Assembly (NCBI RefSeq): GCF_004761865.1
Contig: NZ_SJDM01000010.1
Location: forward strand, 342-64,341
Direction of reading: 5' to 3'
From: Crenalkalicoccus roseus
GTDB lineage: Bacteria; Pseudomonadota; Alphaproteobacteria; Acetobacterales; Acetobacteraceae
Length of the DNA: 64,000 nucleotides
The notes beneath the pieces are model-generated. The model searched no databases, had not been told where the DNA came from, and saw nothing but the letters and a program-made list of their open reading frames with translations. This document shows positions 20,452-28,806 of the stretch, piece by piece. The position numbers and the translations under genes are program-made. Every line of letters begins with the position of its first letter. Within the stretch, counting starts at the first letter, position 1.

Positions 20452-21423
20452 ATGCCGACCCGCCGCCAAGCCCTCTCCCTCGCCCTCGCCGCCGGCCTCG
20501 CGCCCTCGGCCCTCCGCGCGCAGTCCTGGCGGCCGACGCGGCCGGTCCGGATGATCGTTCCCTTCGCCCCCGGCGGCTCGAACGACATCGTCGGCCGGAT
20601 CATCGCGGAGACGGCGGCGCAGACCCTCGGCCAGCCGATCGTCATCGAGAACCGCGCCGGCGCCGGCAGCGTGGTCGGCGCCGAGCATGTCGCGCGCGCC
20701 GCGCCGGACGGGCATACGGTGCTGATCAACAGCGCCCATGCGACGGTGCCCGCGATCGTCGCGCGGATGCCCTACCACCCGGTCAACGACTTCGTCGGCG
20801 TCGCGGTGGCCGGCTTCTCGCCGCACGTGCTGGTGGTCAACCCGCAGCTTCCGGCGCGCACGGCGCAGGAGCTGGTGGCGCTGCTGAAGTCCAGCCCCGG
20901 CCGCTACAACCTGGCCTCGGCCGGGCTTGGCAGCGGCGTCCACCTGGCCGGGGAGCTGCTGCGCACCATCGCCCAGGTGGAGGTGGAGATCGTACACTAC
21001 CGCGGCGGCGGCCCGAGCGTCGTCGCCCTGGTCGCCGGCGAGGCGCAGGTCGGCACGCCGACCATGGCCTCCTCCATCGGGCAGATCCGCGGCGGGGGGC
21101 TGCGCCCGCTCGCGGTGCTGGCCGAGCAGCGCAGCCCGGCCCTGCCCGAGGTGCCGAGCGCGCCGGAGGCCGGCCTGCCCGGGCTGATCCACGAGGAGTT
21201 CTTCCCCATCCTCGCCCCCGCCGGCACGCCGGCGCCCGCGGTGGCGGCGCTCGGCGCCGCCTTCCGGGGCGCCATCCAGCAGAACGCCGCGCGCCTCAAC
21301 GAGATGGCCGGGGTCACGCCGCGCGAGGGCTTCGACACCCCCGAGCAGGTGATGACCCTGGTGCGCGAGGGGGTCGAGCGCTACACGGCGATCCTGCGCG
21401 CGGCGGGGGTGCAGCCCGAATAG
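20452..21423 (+). CDS. Bug-family tripartite tricarboxylate transporter substrate-binding protein
   Basis: A 323-residue periplasmic binding protein of the TctC/Bug family. The signal peptide begins with twin arginines (TRRQALSLALAAGLAPSALR, cleavage near RAQ), which suits Tat or Sec export. The mature part shows the family signatures PVRMIVPFAPGGSNDIVGRI, VIENRAGAGSVVGAEHVARA and YHPVNDFVGVAVAG, and later LRPLAVLAEQRSPALPEVPS. No TctA/TctB permease is adjacent, as is common for Bug genes in Rhodospirillales and Burkholderiales. The ligand, probably a carboxylate, cannot be predicted. Confidence 0.92.
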   Translation: MPTRRQALSLALAAGLAPSALRAQSWRPTRPVRMIVPFAPGGSNDIVGRIIAETAAQTLGQPIVIENRAGAGSVVGAEHVARAAPDGHTVLINSAHATVPAIVARMPYHPVNDFVGVAVAGFSPHVLVVNPQLPARTAQELVALLKSSPGRYNLASAGLGSGVHLAGELLRTIAQVEVEIVHYRGGGPSVVALVAGEAQVGTPTMASSIGQIRGGGLRPLAVLAEQRSPALPEVPSAPEAGLPGLIHEEFFPILAPAGTPAPAVAALGAAFRGAIQQNAARLNEMAGVTPREGFDTPEQVMTLVREGVERYTAILRAAGVQPE

Positions 21424-21442
21424 GGCGGAGCGGCGCCGGGAC

Positions 21443-21481
21443 GGATCGCGGAGGGCTGGAAACGGTCGGGGGCGTGACTCC
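21443..21481 (+). repeat. Dispersed repeat family A, copy 2
   Basis: Reads GGATCGCGGAGGGCTGG, then AAACGGTCGGGGGCG, then TGACTCC; it is collinear with the copy at 14203 on the opposite strand. It starts 20 nt after the Bug gene stop. Confidence 0.8.
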
Positions 21482-21522
21482 ACGGCCGTTTCCGCGACCG
21501 CGGCCGCGAGGAAACGGCGCCA

Positions 21523-21683
21523 GGGCAGATCCCGTTCGGGCGGCCTCGCCCGGACGGGTGAGGGTGCCCGCGCGATCAGCGGGCCGGGGCATTTGCCGTC
21601 AGCCAGGGCGAGCGGAACATGCCCTGGCGCCCGATCCACGAGGGTGGGAGCGCCGGAGCGGCGACCCGGCCGCCCGATGAAGG
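21523..21683. repeat. Composite repeat: family C (21523-21629) joined to family B (21627-21683)
   Basis: The first part aligns with the element at 16240. The second, containing GCGCCGGAGCGGCGA and GCCGCCCGATGAAGGG, aligns with the tandem 56-nt unit at 52331 and with single copies at 26231 and 30957. With the family A copy just upstream, most of the 339-nt gap between the Bug gene and suyB is repeat. I see no gene in this gap. Confidence 0.7.
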
Positions 21684-21762
21684 GCGGAGGCGTGATCCGA
21701 CGAGGCGGATCACGCCGCAGGGTGCCGCGGGAAGGGGCGCCCCTCCCGCGGCCGCGGCCCGC

Positions 21763-22938
21763 TCAGGCGCTCTCGTAGAGGCGCGTCATCACGAACTCCC
21801 GGTGGCCGAGCACCTCGGCCGCCGTCAGCTCGCCGTCGGCGGTGCGCAGGATGCAGTCGAGCAGCGCCTCGCCCGCCTCGTCCATGTTCATCCGCTTCTG
21901 CAGCAGGCCCGTCACGTCGAGGTCGATGTGCTCGGACATGGTGCGCTGCGTGCGCGGATTGGCGGTGATCTTGATCACCGGCAGGATCGGGTTGCCGATG
22001 ACGTTGCCCTGCCCGGTCGGGAAGGTGTGCACGGCGAAGCCCGAGGCGGCGCAGAGCGTGACCATCTCGGCGGCCGCGCTCGACGAATCCATGAACCACA
22101 GGCCGGGATGGGTCGGCGTCTCGGCCTTGTCGAGCACGCCGTCCACGGTGCACTTCTTGCCGATCTTCTGGATGTTGCCGAGCGCCTTCTCCTCGATGGT
22201 GGTCAGCCCGCCCTCGATGTTGCCCTTGGTCGGCTGGCTCTCGGAGAGGTCGTTGGTCTTGTTGGCCTCGATCACGCGCTGGTAGCGGTCGAACATCGCC
22301 ATGAACTTCTCGCGGATCTCGGGCGTGCGGCAGCGCGCGGCCACCAGGTGCTCGCCGCCCGTGATCTCGGAGGTCTCGCCGAAGACCAGCGTGTTGCCGT
22401 TCTCCCACAGCTTGTCGAAGGCGTTGCCGACGGTGGGGCAGGAGGCGAGGCCCGAGGTGGTGTCGCTCTCCCCGCACTTGGTGGAGACCCAGAGCTCCTC
22501 GAGCGGCGCGCGGGTCTTCTTCAGGCGGGAGGCGTGCTTCACCATCCGGTAGGCGGCGCGCGAGGCGCTGGCGATGGTGTTGATGTCGCCGTTCTGCTCG
22601 ATGGCGAAGCCCTCGACCGGCTTGCCGCTCTTGGCGATGCCCTCGACCAGCCGCCCGGTCCAGCCCGGCTCGATGCCGATCACGACCACGCCCGCGACGT
22701 TCGGGTTGCGGCCGACGCCGATCAGGGTGCGGAAGTGCAGCTCCAGGTCGGCGCCGAATTGCAGCCGCCCGTAGCTGTGCGGCAGCGCCAGCGCGCCCTT
22801 GATGTTGTTCGCCACCGCCTCGGCCGCGGCGTTGGAGAGGTCGTCCACCGGCAGGATGACGACGTGGTTGCGCACGCCCATCCGCCCGTCCTCGCGCCGC
22901 CAGCCCTCGAAGGTCGCGTTCTTGAGGTTCATGCCCAT
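21763..22938 (-). CDS. suyB: UxaA-family hydrolase, (2R)-sulfolactate sulfo-lyase large subunit-like
   Basis: A 391-residue UxaA/altronate dehydratase-family protein. It begins with [17 protein letters not shown], the family N-terminus. It contains [20 protein letters not shown] with conserved cysteines likely to bind metal or Fe-S, then [20 protein letters not shown] and [18 protein letters not shown]. It is paired with a separate small SAF-domain subunit, as in SuyAB, which splits sulfolactate to pyruvate and sulfite. Closely related two-subunit UxaA proteins act on galactarate/altronate-type or other hydroxy acids, so the substrate is not certain. A GGGAGGG ribosome site precedes the first of two nearby ATGs. 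It is 16 nt downstream of suyA. Confidence 0.8.
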   Translation of the reverse strand: MGMNLKNATFEGWRREDGRMGVRNHVVILPVDDLSNAAAEAVANNIKGALALPHSYGRLQFGADLELHFRTLIGVGRNPNVAGVVVIGIEPGWTGRLVEGIAKSGKPVEGFAIEQNGDINTIASASRAAYRMVKHASRLKKTRAPLEELWVSTKCGESDTTSGLASCPTVGNAFDKLWENGNTLVFGETSEITGGEHLVAARCRTPEIREKFMAMFDRYQRVIEANKTNDLSESQPTKGNIEGGLTTIEEKALGNIQKIGKKCTVDGVLDKAETPTHPGLWFMDSSSAAAEMVTLCAASGFAVHTFPTGQGNVIGNPILPVIKITANPRTQRTMSEHIDLDVTGLLQKRMNMDEAGEALLDCILRTADGELTAAEVLGHREFVMTRLYESA

Positions 22939-22954
22939 GCTCGCGCCCTCCCTC

Positions 22955-23239
22955 TCACCAGCGCTTGGTCTTGACGTTGTGCACGTGCAGGTGCTCGCCG
23001 GCGCCGATGTCGGCGATGGCGCGGCCGATGTCCACGCCGTACTTGATGATGGTGTCGCCCTTGCTGATCGGCTTGATCGCCAGCTTGTGGCCGATCGGGA
23101 TGTCCGACCTGGCGTCGAACTCGATCATCTTGTCCTGATCCATGATCCAGCCGGTGAGCTTCTGGCCGGCCTTCAGGCCCTCCACCACCACCACGCCCAC
23201 GCTGTCGCCCTCGTCGTGGACGACGAAGTGGATCGTCAT
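22955..23239 (-). CDS. suyA: SAF-domain small subunit, (2R)-sulfolactate sulfo-lyase-like
   Basis: A 94-residue SAF domain protein: [19 protein letters not shown], a central [20 protein letters not shown], and the C-terminal signature [14 protein letters not shown]. Such domains form the N-terminal or small subunit of UxaA-type dehydratases, and the pattern fits SuyA best. The open frame extends 40 codons upstream into low-quality sequence, but a GGGAGGG site precedes this ATG. It is cotranscribed with suyB from a promoter that abuts the operator of the divergent GntR regulator, so induction by the substrate or a product is likely. Confidence 0.82.
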   Translation of the reverse strand: MTIHFVVHDEGDSVGVVVVEGLKAGQKLTGWIMDQDKMIEFDARSDIPIGHKLAIKPISKGDTIIKYGVDIGRAIADIGAGEHLHVHNVKTKRW

Positions 23240-23330
23240 CGCGCCCTCCCTTCCCCGGTTCGCGGCTGGCCCGCGATCGCCCGAGGCGGGATGCCGGGGG
23301 CCTGGATCGCCGGGTCCAACTGGGACGTCC

Positions 23331-23359
23331 ACCCTAGGGGGCGCTTGACGGGCGGTCAA
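23331..23359 (-). promoter_or_regulatory. Candidate suyAB promoter
   Basis: On the minus strand TTGACC (23354-23359) and TAGGGT (23331-23336) are spaced 17 nt. The -35 ends one base from the operator palindrome at 23361-23380, which would let the regulator block polymerase. Confidence 0.5.
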
Positions 23360-23360
23360 C

Positions 23361-23380
23361 TAGATGACCTAGATCATCTA
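23361..23380. promoter_or_regulatory. Palindromic operator for the GntR/HutC regulator
   Basis: TAGATGAcctagaTCATCTA is a perfect inverted repeat with 7-bp arms and a 6-bp centre that is itself nearly symmetric. It is AT-rich in a very GC-rich background and ends one base before the regulator ATG. It also touches the suyAB -35 box. Position and symmetry fit autoregulation plus control of suyAB. Confidence 0.75.
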
Positions 23381-23381
23381 C

Positions 23382-24116
23382 ATGAATGCCGAGCCGCCCC
23401 TCTGGCGCACCATCCACGCCGCCCTCGCGCGCGACCTCGCCGAGGGCGCCTTCCCCCCCGGCACGCCGCTGCCGGCCGAGCGGACGCTCGCCGCGCGCTT
23501 CGGCTGCGCCATCGGCACCGTGCGCCGCGCGGTGGACGAGCTGGTGGCCGCGCGCGCCCTGGTGCGCCGCCAGGGCAGGGGCACCTTCGTCCCCGACCTC
23601 GGCGGCGACGCCGCGGCGGCCGACCGTACGCAGTTCTACTTCTTCCACATCGCCCGCGCCGACGGGCTGCGCGAGACGCCGCGCACCGAGATGCTGGACT
23701 TCGCCTCGCCGCTGCCCTGCCCGGAGGAGCATGCGGGCCCGCTCGGCCTCGCCCCGGGCGCGCCGATGCACCGCGCGCAGAACCTGCAGCACCTGCAGGA
23801 GCGCCCGGTGATGGTGGAGGAGCTGTGGCTGCCCGAAAGCCTCTTCCCCGGCCTCGACGCCGCCGGCTTCGCCGGGCGCGAAGGCACGGTCTACGGCCTG
23901 TTCCAGCGCCGCTTCGGCATCTCCGTCCTGCGCACCGAGGAGCGGCTGCGCGCCGAGGCCGCCGCCCCCGACATCGCCGCGCTGCTCGGCCTGCCGCCCG
24001 CGCATCCGGTGCTGCGCATCCGCCGCGTCGCCTACGCCATCGGCGACCGCCCGGTGGAGCTGCGCCTGTCCTGGGCGGATACGCGCGCGCACGAGTACTT
24101 CAACCGCCTCGACTGA
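23382..24116 (+). CDS. GntR family regulator, HutC subfamily (UTRA effector domain)
   Basis: A 244-residue regulator. The N-terminal winged helix (residues about 5-72) shows IHAALARDLAEGAFPPGTPL, PAERTLAARFGCAIGTVRRA and the wing RRQGRGTFVPD. The C-terminal UTRA ligand-binding domain includes VMVEELWLPESLFPGLD and ends ELRLSWADTRAHEYFNRLD. It is divergent from suyAB and presumably senses their substrate or product. No Shine-Dalgarno is visible, because the 20 bases before the ATG are the operator palindrome. With TTGACG at 23345 and TAGATC at 23370, the mRNA could be nearly leaderless. Confidence 0.9.
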   Translation: MNAEPPLWRTIHAALARDLAEGAFPPGTPLPAERTLAARFGCAIGTVRRAVDELVAARALVRRQGRGTFVPDLGGDAAAADRTQFYFFHIARADGLRETPRTEMLDFASPLPCPEEHAGPLGLAPGAPMHRAQNLQHLQERPVMVEELWLPESLFPGLDAAGFAGREGTVYGLFQRRFGISVLRTEERLRAEAAAPDIAALLGLPPAHPVLRIRRVAYAIGDRPVELRLSWADTRAHEYFNRLD

Positions 24117-24302
24117 GGCCGGATCCCGCCGGGCGCGACCCACGCCCGCGGCAGCGGCGGAATGACGCCGCTGTGCCTTGGTCCGCCGGTCGCCGCCGTC
24201 CTAGGCTCCGCCGCGCGACGGGGCGCAGGCGCCGCCGCAGGGCGCCGCAAGGGCTCGCCGCGACAAGGGCCCGCGCCCCGGTCGGGAGAGGAACGACTCA
24301 AG

Positions 24303-24626
24303 ATGAGACAGCAGGCCGACAAGGCGGCCGAGATGCTCTCGGCCGCGCTCTGCGGGGACATCGCCCGGCTGCGGGAGCTGCTGCCCCCCACCGGCGACCC
24401 GGCGGAGGACGGCCCGCTCGGCGTGCCGGACTGCGTCACGCCGCTGATGGCCGCCGCCGCCTGCGGGCACGAGAAGGTGGTGGAATACCTGCTGCAATGC
24501 GGCGCCGATCCCTCGCGCCGCGACCGCCGCGGCCGCACCGCCGCCTACTACGCGCGCTGCAACGGCCACCCGCACCTCGCGGAGCGGCTCGATACCGTGG
24601 TGGACAAGGAGAAGATCATCTGGTGA
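24303..24626 (+). CDS. Small ankyrin-repeat protein
   Basis: 107 residues with about two ankyrin repeats: VTPLMAAAACGHEKVVEYLL, then CGADPSRRDRRGRTAAYYAR followed by CNGHPHLAERL. The preceding helix (AEMLSAALCGDIARLRELLP) is a degenerate first repeat. No signal peptide, so it is probably cytosolic and binds a protein partner. The start is set by GAGAGGAACG upstream of the ATG; an upstream extension is composition-driven. It is convergent with the MFS gene, 15 nt away. Confidence 0.8.
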   Translation: MRQQADKAAEMLSAALCGDIARLRELLPPTGDPAEDGPLGVPDCVTPLMAAAACGHEKVVEYLLQCGADPSRRDRRGRTAAYYARCNGHPHLAERLDTVVDKEKIIW

Positions 24627-24641
24627 GGCGGGCGGCGGGGC

Positions 24642-26153
24642 TCACACCCGCCGCACCGGCACCCGCCATGCCAGCCAGGCGCCGAGCGCGGCCAGCGCCG
24701 CCGCCATCAGGAAGCCGACCCGGAAGGCGAGGGAGAGGCCCTCCTGCAGCGCCTGCCGAGTCGCCGCCGGCAGGGTGGGCAGCAGCGCCGCGCCCTCCCG
24801 CACCAGCCGCCCGAACAGCTCCGCCACCTGTGGATCGCCCGCCGCCAGCGTGCCGAACAGCGCCCCGCCGAGCAGCGTCGTGCCCACTGCCGCACCGAGG
24901 GTGCGCGCATACTGCACCGAGGCCGCCGCGGCGCCGAGCCGCGCCGGTCCCGCCGCCACCTGCACCGTGATCTGCGACACCGGGTAGGAGCAGCCGAGCC
25001 CGAGCCCCGCCGCCGCGAAGGCCCAGGCGAGCTGGGCATCCGACAGCGCGGGCGCGGCGAGCGCGATCGCCCCGAGCGCCAGGGCGGCGAGGCCGAGCCC
25101 CGCCCCCGCGATCGGCGCGGCGAGGCCGGTGCGCGCCATCAGCCGCCCCGCCGTCAGCCCGCCCGCGCCGCTGCCGAGGGAGAGCGGCAGCAGCATCGGC
25201 CCCACCTCGCTCGGCGTCAGGCCGCGCACGCTCTGCAGGTAGAGCGGCAGGAAGGTGACCAGCCCGACCACCGCGCCGTGGCCGCAGGCGGTGAACAGGT
25301 TGCTGCGCAGGATGGTGGGCTCGGCCAGCAGCGGCAGCGGCAGCAGCGGGTCGCGCGCGCGCCGCTCCCGCCGCAGCAGCAGCCAGAGCGCGAGCCCGGC
25401 CGCGGCGGCGAGCCCCGCCACCCCCGGCAGCGCCTCGGCCGAGAGCAGCCGCGCCTGCGCCAGCGCCAGCAGCGCCGGCGCGACGAAGGCGGCGAAGAGC
25501 AGCGCGCCCGGCAGGTCGAAGCGGAAGCCCGCGTGGCGGGCGCCGGGGCGCGGCGGCAGGCGCAGCGCCAGCAGGAAGGCCAGCGCCGCCGCCGGAAGCT
25601 GCGCCCAGAACACGGCGCGCCAGCCGGCCGCCTCGGTCAGCCAGCCCCCCGCCACCGGCCCGAGCGAGGAGGCGAGGACGAAGGTGCCGGCGATCCAGGC
25701 CTGGAAGCGCCCGCGCTCCCTGGGCGGGATCGCCTGGCCGATGATCGCCATGGTGAGCGTGGTCAGGCCGCCGCCGCCCGCCCCCTGCAGCAGCCGCCCC
25801 GCCATCAGCCAGGCGAAGGAGGGGGCGGTGGCGGCCACGGCCGTGCCGGCCAGGCTGAACAGCAGCGCCACCAGCAGCAGCCGCCGCAGCCCGAACACGT
25901 CCCCGAGCCGACCATAGACCGGGGCGGCGACGGTGGCGGCGATCAGGTAGCCGACCACCACCCAGGAGATCCCCTCCACCACCCCGAAATCCCCGGCGAT
26001 GGCGGGCAGCGCGGTGGCGACGATGGTCTGGTCTATGGCGCCGAGCAGGATCGCCACCGCCACCGAGGGGAAGACGCGGAAGAAGGCGCGGCGCAGCTCG
26101 GCCGGCGTCATCGGCGGAGGGGCGGGGGCGCTCCCGGCGTCGCGCGGGGTCAT
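24642..26153 (-). CDS. MFS transporter, DHA2 (EmrB/QacA, 14-TM) family
   Basis: A 503-residue permease. It has a first helix VAVAILLGAIDQTIVATALP carrying the family DxT motif in TM1, and the MFS motif A region YGRLGDVFGLRRLLL after TM2. There is also AGRLLQGAGGGGLTTLTMAI, IPPRERGRFQAWIAG, and the drug-antiporter motif C-like stretch ASSLGPVAGGWLTE. Length and hydrophobic segment count fit 14 helices. Likely a proton-driven drug or metabolite exporter; substrate unknown. No TetR-type regulator is adjacent. A downstream in-frame Met (MTPAELRRAF) is an alternative start. Confidence 0.92.
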   Translation of the reverse strand: MTPRDAGSAPAPPPMTPAELRRAFFRVFPSVAVAILLGAIDQTIVATALPAIAGDFGVVEGISWVVVGYLIAATVAAPVYGRLGDVFGLRRLLLVALLFSLAGTAVAATAPSFAWLMAGRLLQGAGGGGLTTLTMAIIGQAIPPRERGRFQAWIAGTFVLASSLGPVAGGWLTEAAGWRAVFWAQLPAAALAFLLALRLPPRPGARHAGFRFDLPGALLFAAFVAPALLALAQARLLSAEALPGVAGLAAAAGLALWLLLRRERRARDPLLPLPLLAEPTILRSNLFTACGHGAVVGLVTFLPLYLQSVRGLTPSEVGPMLLPLSLGSGAGGLTAGRLMARTGLAAPIAGAGLGLAALALGAIALAAPALSDAQLAWAFAAAGLGLGCSYPVSQITVQVAAGPARLGAAAASVQYARTLGAAVGTTLLGGALFGTLAAGDPQVAELFGRLVREGAALLPTLPAATRQALQEGLSLAFRVGFLMAAALAALGAWLAWRVPVRRV

Positions 26154-26230
26154 GCGGCGGGGCGGCGGCGTGGCATGGGGGGATCATGCCCCGGCGCGGC
26201 GGTTTGGCCAGACCCCCCGGCGCATGGCTG

Positions 26231-26286
26231 GCGCCTGATCCGCGGAGGCGCTCGCCGGAGCGGCGAAGCAGCTGCCCGAGGTGGGG
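26231..26286. repeat. Dispersed repeat family B, single copy
   Basis: GCGCCTGATCCGCGGAGGCG followed by CGCCGGAGCGGCGAAGCAG aligns with the 56-nt tandem unit at 52331. It occupies part of the 209-nt gap between the MFS gene and the esterase; the remainder shows no gene. Confidence 0.75.
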
Positions 26287-26362
26287 CGAAAGCGTGATCC
26301 GAAGGGGAGGAGCACCCTGCACCGCGGGAGGGCGATGGGCGCACCCTCCCGCGGACAACGCG

Positions 26363-27412
26363 TCAGAGCAGCACGGCGTCCCGCGCCGCGTCGCTCACCG
26401 TGAAGGCGCCGCCCCACCAGGTCGCGCCGAGCGCCTCGTTCGGCACCTCGTTGTAGGTGGCGGAGGTGACGTAGAGGTTGCGGTCGGTCTCCGGCGTGCC
26501 GTGCCAGAGGTCGTTGAGGAAGGTCACCTCCACCAGGTGCTCGCCCGGGCCCCAGTCGCCGCGCAGCACCACCGTGTCGCTCGCCCCGCTGGCGCGCTCG
26601 GCGGTGGCGGCGAACACCTCCCCGACCTGGCGGCCGTTCACGCGCACGGTGTAGAGCGCATCGCCGAGATAGCTGTCCTGGCTGACCTGCAGCACCAGCG
26701 TGTCGGCGCCGGCCCCGGCCTCCAGCCACGCCCCCGCCGCGGCCTCCGGCGCCGGCGCCACGCCTTCGGGCTGCGGCGGCGGCGTGGCGCCGCTGGCGAG
26801 CGGGGCCAGGATCTCCGTCAGGCTCTCGCCCAGGCGCTGCCCGACCAGCCTGGCATCGGCATCGCCCATGTGGCTCGATCCGGGGAAGCCGTCGCCGTCC
26901 ATGCGGAGGCCCTGGGCGGCATGGGAGATCGAGGCGTTGAACGCCGGATCGGCGGCGAGCTCGCGCATCCCCTCGCCGATCGGCTGCCAGTTCCTGCCGT
27001 GGGGATACTGCACGGGGACGAAGAGGTAGGGCGTGGTGGCGGCGTCCTGGCCGAGCGCGCCGCGCACCAGCGCCGCATCGGCGCGCACCGCCGCCGTCCA
27101 GTCCGCGGCGGTGAAGGAGAGGCCCTGATCGTACTCGTTGTGCATCCACAGGGTGAGGGTCGGGTTGGCCTTCACCTCCGCGGGCAGTGCCTCGATGTGG
27201 CGCAGCAGGCTCTGCTGCTGCCCGCCCGAATCCCACTTCATGAAGGCGGTGGCGGAGTGGATGGTGCTGGTGGGCGTGCCCCATTCGGCGATGAGGTGCA
27301 CATTGACGCCGAGCGCCTGTTCCAGCGCCCGCTCCAGCGCGTGTGCGCCGCCGCGGTCGACGAACAGCAGCGCGTTGCTCTGCCCGCGCACGAGAACATT
27401 CACATCCTGCAA
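26363..27412 (-). CDS. SASA-type esterase with C-terminal xylan-binding-type module, TTG start
   Basis: 349 residues. The N-terminal domain begins MQDVNVLVRGQSNALLFVD; the GQSN block is the serine motif of SGNH/SASA (sialate or acetylxylan) esterases. LTLWMHNEYDQGLSF and GDGFPGSSHMGDADARLV (candidate catalytic Asp/His block) fit that fold. After a Pro/Ala linker, residues about 250-345 (DTLVLQVSQDSYLGDALYTV, FLNDLWHGTPETDRNLYVTS) resemble the calcium-dependent CBM36/60 carbohydrate-binding modules. The start is TTG at 27412: AGGAGGG lies 7 nt upstream, and the ATG further upstream would add arginine-rich sequence. No signal peptide, so export, if any, would be unconventional. Likely deacetylates polysaccharide. 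Confidence 0.75.
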   Translation of the reverse strand: MQDVNVLVRGQSNALLFVDRGGAHALERALEQALGVNVHLIAEWGTPTSTIHSATAFMKWDSGGQQQSLLRHIEALPAEVKANPTLTLWMHNEYDQGLSFTAADWTAAVRADAALVRGALGQDAATTPYLFVPVQYPHGRNWQPIGEGMRELAADPAFNASISHAAQGLRMDGDGFPGSSHMGDADARLVGQRLGESLTEILAPLASGATPPPQPEGVAPAPEAAAGAWLEAGAGADTLVLQVSQDSYLGDALYTVRVNGRQVGEVFAATAERASGASDTVVLRGDWGPGEHLVEVTFLNDLWHGTPETDRNLYVTSATYNEVPNEALGATWWGGAFTVSDAARDAVLL

Positions 27413-27652
27413 GAACAGCCCTCCTGGCGATGCTGCGCACCGGCGCGTGCGGCGCGCCGGCGACAGGCCGATGGTGCGGAATGGCCGCATGCGGCAGGAA
27501 CGCCGCGCGGCGTGCCGGCGGGATGGCGGAGGCGCCCTCTGGCGCGGGGCATCCCGGTCGTGGCCGGCGGCGCAGACTGGCCGCGGCGGCGGCGGAGGGT
27601 CAACCCGCCGGCGCGCACAAGGCCGCGAGAGGCGCCGCCGCGCGCTGCAGGA

Positions 27653-28795
27653 TCAGGTGCTGCGCGCCGCGCGCAGGAAGTCGAGCAGCAGCGTGCTCAC
27701 GCGCTCCGGCTGCTCCTGCTGCACCCAGTGGCCCGCGCCCTCGACGAGGTGGCAGCCGATCATGCGCGCGCAGGCGGCGGTCTGCATGCGCTCGAGCGCG
27801 CCGGGCACCTGGTGGATTCCCCAGTCGCTGCGGCCGGCGATGAACAGCGAGGGCACCTCGATGCGCAGGCCGGAGAAGATCTGCATCTCCGCCTCGAACA
27901 GGCCCGAGGTGCGGCAGCGGTACCATTGCAGCCCGCCCTGGAAGCCGGTGCGCGCGTATTCGGCGGAGTAGACGCGGAGTTCCTCCTCCGGCAGCCAGCG
28001 GCAGGCGGCGATCTCCTCGGGCGAGGGCATGTGGTGCGCCACCGTCTCCGCCATCGTCTCGCCATGATCCATGATGTAGTAGGTCGGCATCTTCGCCAGC
28101 TCCTCCGCGGTCCAGCCGGCGAGGGGGAAGGGGCGGTTCTCCTTCCAGTCGGCGCTCTTGTGGTGGAAATAGGCGCGCAGGAAGGCGTGCACGCCCTGCG
28201 GCGCGCGCCACATGTCCGCGTTCGCCTCGCGCGTCGAGTAGTACCACTGGTAGTGCTTGCGCGGGCGCGGCAGGGCGGCGAGCGCGGCGTGGATGTCGGG
28301 GCGCGGCGCCTGCGGGCCGGAGGTGAGGGCGGGCGGGCCCTGGAAGGGCGCGCTCATCAGCGCGCAGGCGCGGAAGATGTCCGGGCGCACCAGCGCGCAC
28401 CAGGCGGCGACCGAGGCGCCGAAATCATGGCCGATCACCGCCTCCACATGGTCGCGGCCGAGCGCGTGCAGCAGCCCCATCATGTCGCGCACGAGGTTGA
28501 GCAGGCGGAAGGGCGCGAGGTCGCCGTCGTACTCGGCGCTCCATCCCGTGGTGCGGCCGTAGCCGCGCTGGTCGGGCGCGACCACGTGGTAGCCCGCCGC
28601 GGCCAGCGCCGGCATCACCTTGCGCCAGGAATAGGCGAGTTCCGGGAAGCCGTGCAGCAGCAGCAGGCAGGGGCGGCCCGCCTCCTCGAAGCCGGCCTCC
28701 AGCAGGTGCATCCGCAGGCCGTTGATGCCCTCCGCGAAGCGTGCGCGCACGCCCCGCGGCAGCACCGAGCGGTCGAGTGGTTCAAGGTCCGTCAT
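27653..28795 (-). CDS. Alpha/beta hydrolase, epoxide hydrolase-like
   Basis: 380 residues of the epoxide hydrolase/haloalkane dehalogenase branch. The oxyanion block is LLLLHGFPELAYSWRKVMPA, the strand after it reads VVAPDQRGYGRTTG, the nucleophile elbow is VIGHDFGASVAAW with Asp as nucleophile, and the catalytic His is in GAGHWVQQEQPE. The cap region is long (about residues 145-310) with WYYSTREANADMW, which could provide the ring-opening tyrosines. The start ATG lies 11 nt from the upstream aspartate dehydrogenase stop, suggesting a two-gene operon. Substrate unknown; an aliphatic or aromatic epoxide is plausible. Confidence 0.88.
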   Translation of the reverse strand: MTDLEPLDRSVLPRGVRARFAEGINGLRMHLLEAGFEEAGRPCLLLLHGFPELAYSWRKVMPALAAAGYHVVAPDQRGYGRTTGWSAEYDGDLAPFRLLNLVRDMMGLLHALGRDHVEAVIGHDFGASVAAWCALVRPDIFRACALMSAPFQGPPALTSGPQAPRPDIHAALAALPRPRKHYQWYYSTREANADMWRAPQGVHAFLRAYFHHKSADWKENRPFPLAGWTAEELAKMPTYYIMDHGETMAETVAHHMPSPEEIAACRWLPEEELRVYSAEYARTGFQGGLQWYRCRTSGLFEAEMQIFSGLRIEVPSLFIAGRSDWGIHQVPGALERMQTAACARMIGCHLVEGAGHWVQQEQPERVSTLLLDFLRAARST

Positions 28796-28806
28796 CGCCG
28801 CCTCCC

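Noticed and set aside
27421-27652. Possible small gene (72 codons) upstream of the esterase
   Set aside because: Arg/Gly-rich translation, no ribosome site, overlaps the esterase leader; treated as non-coding.
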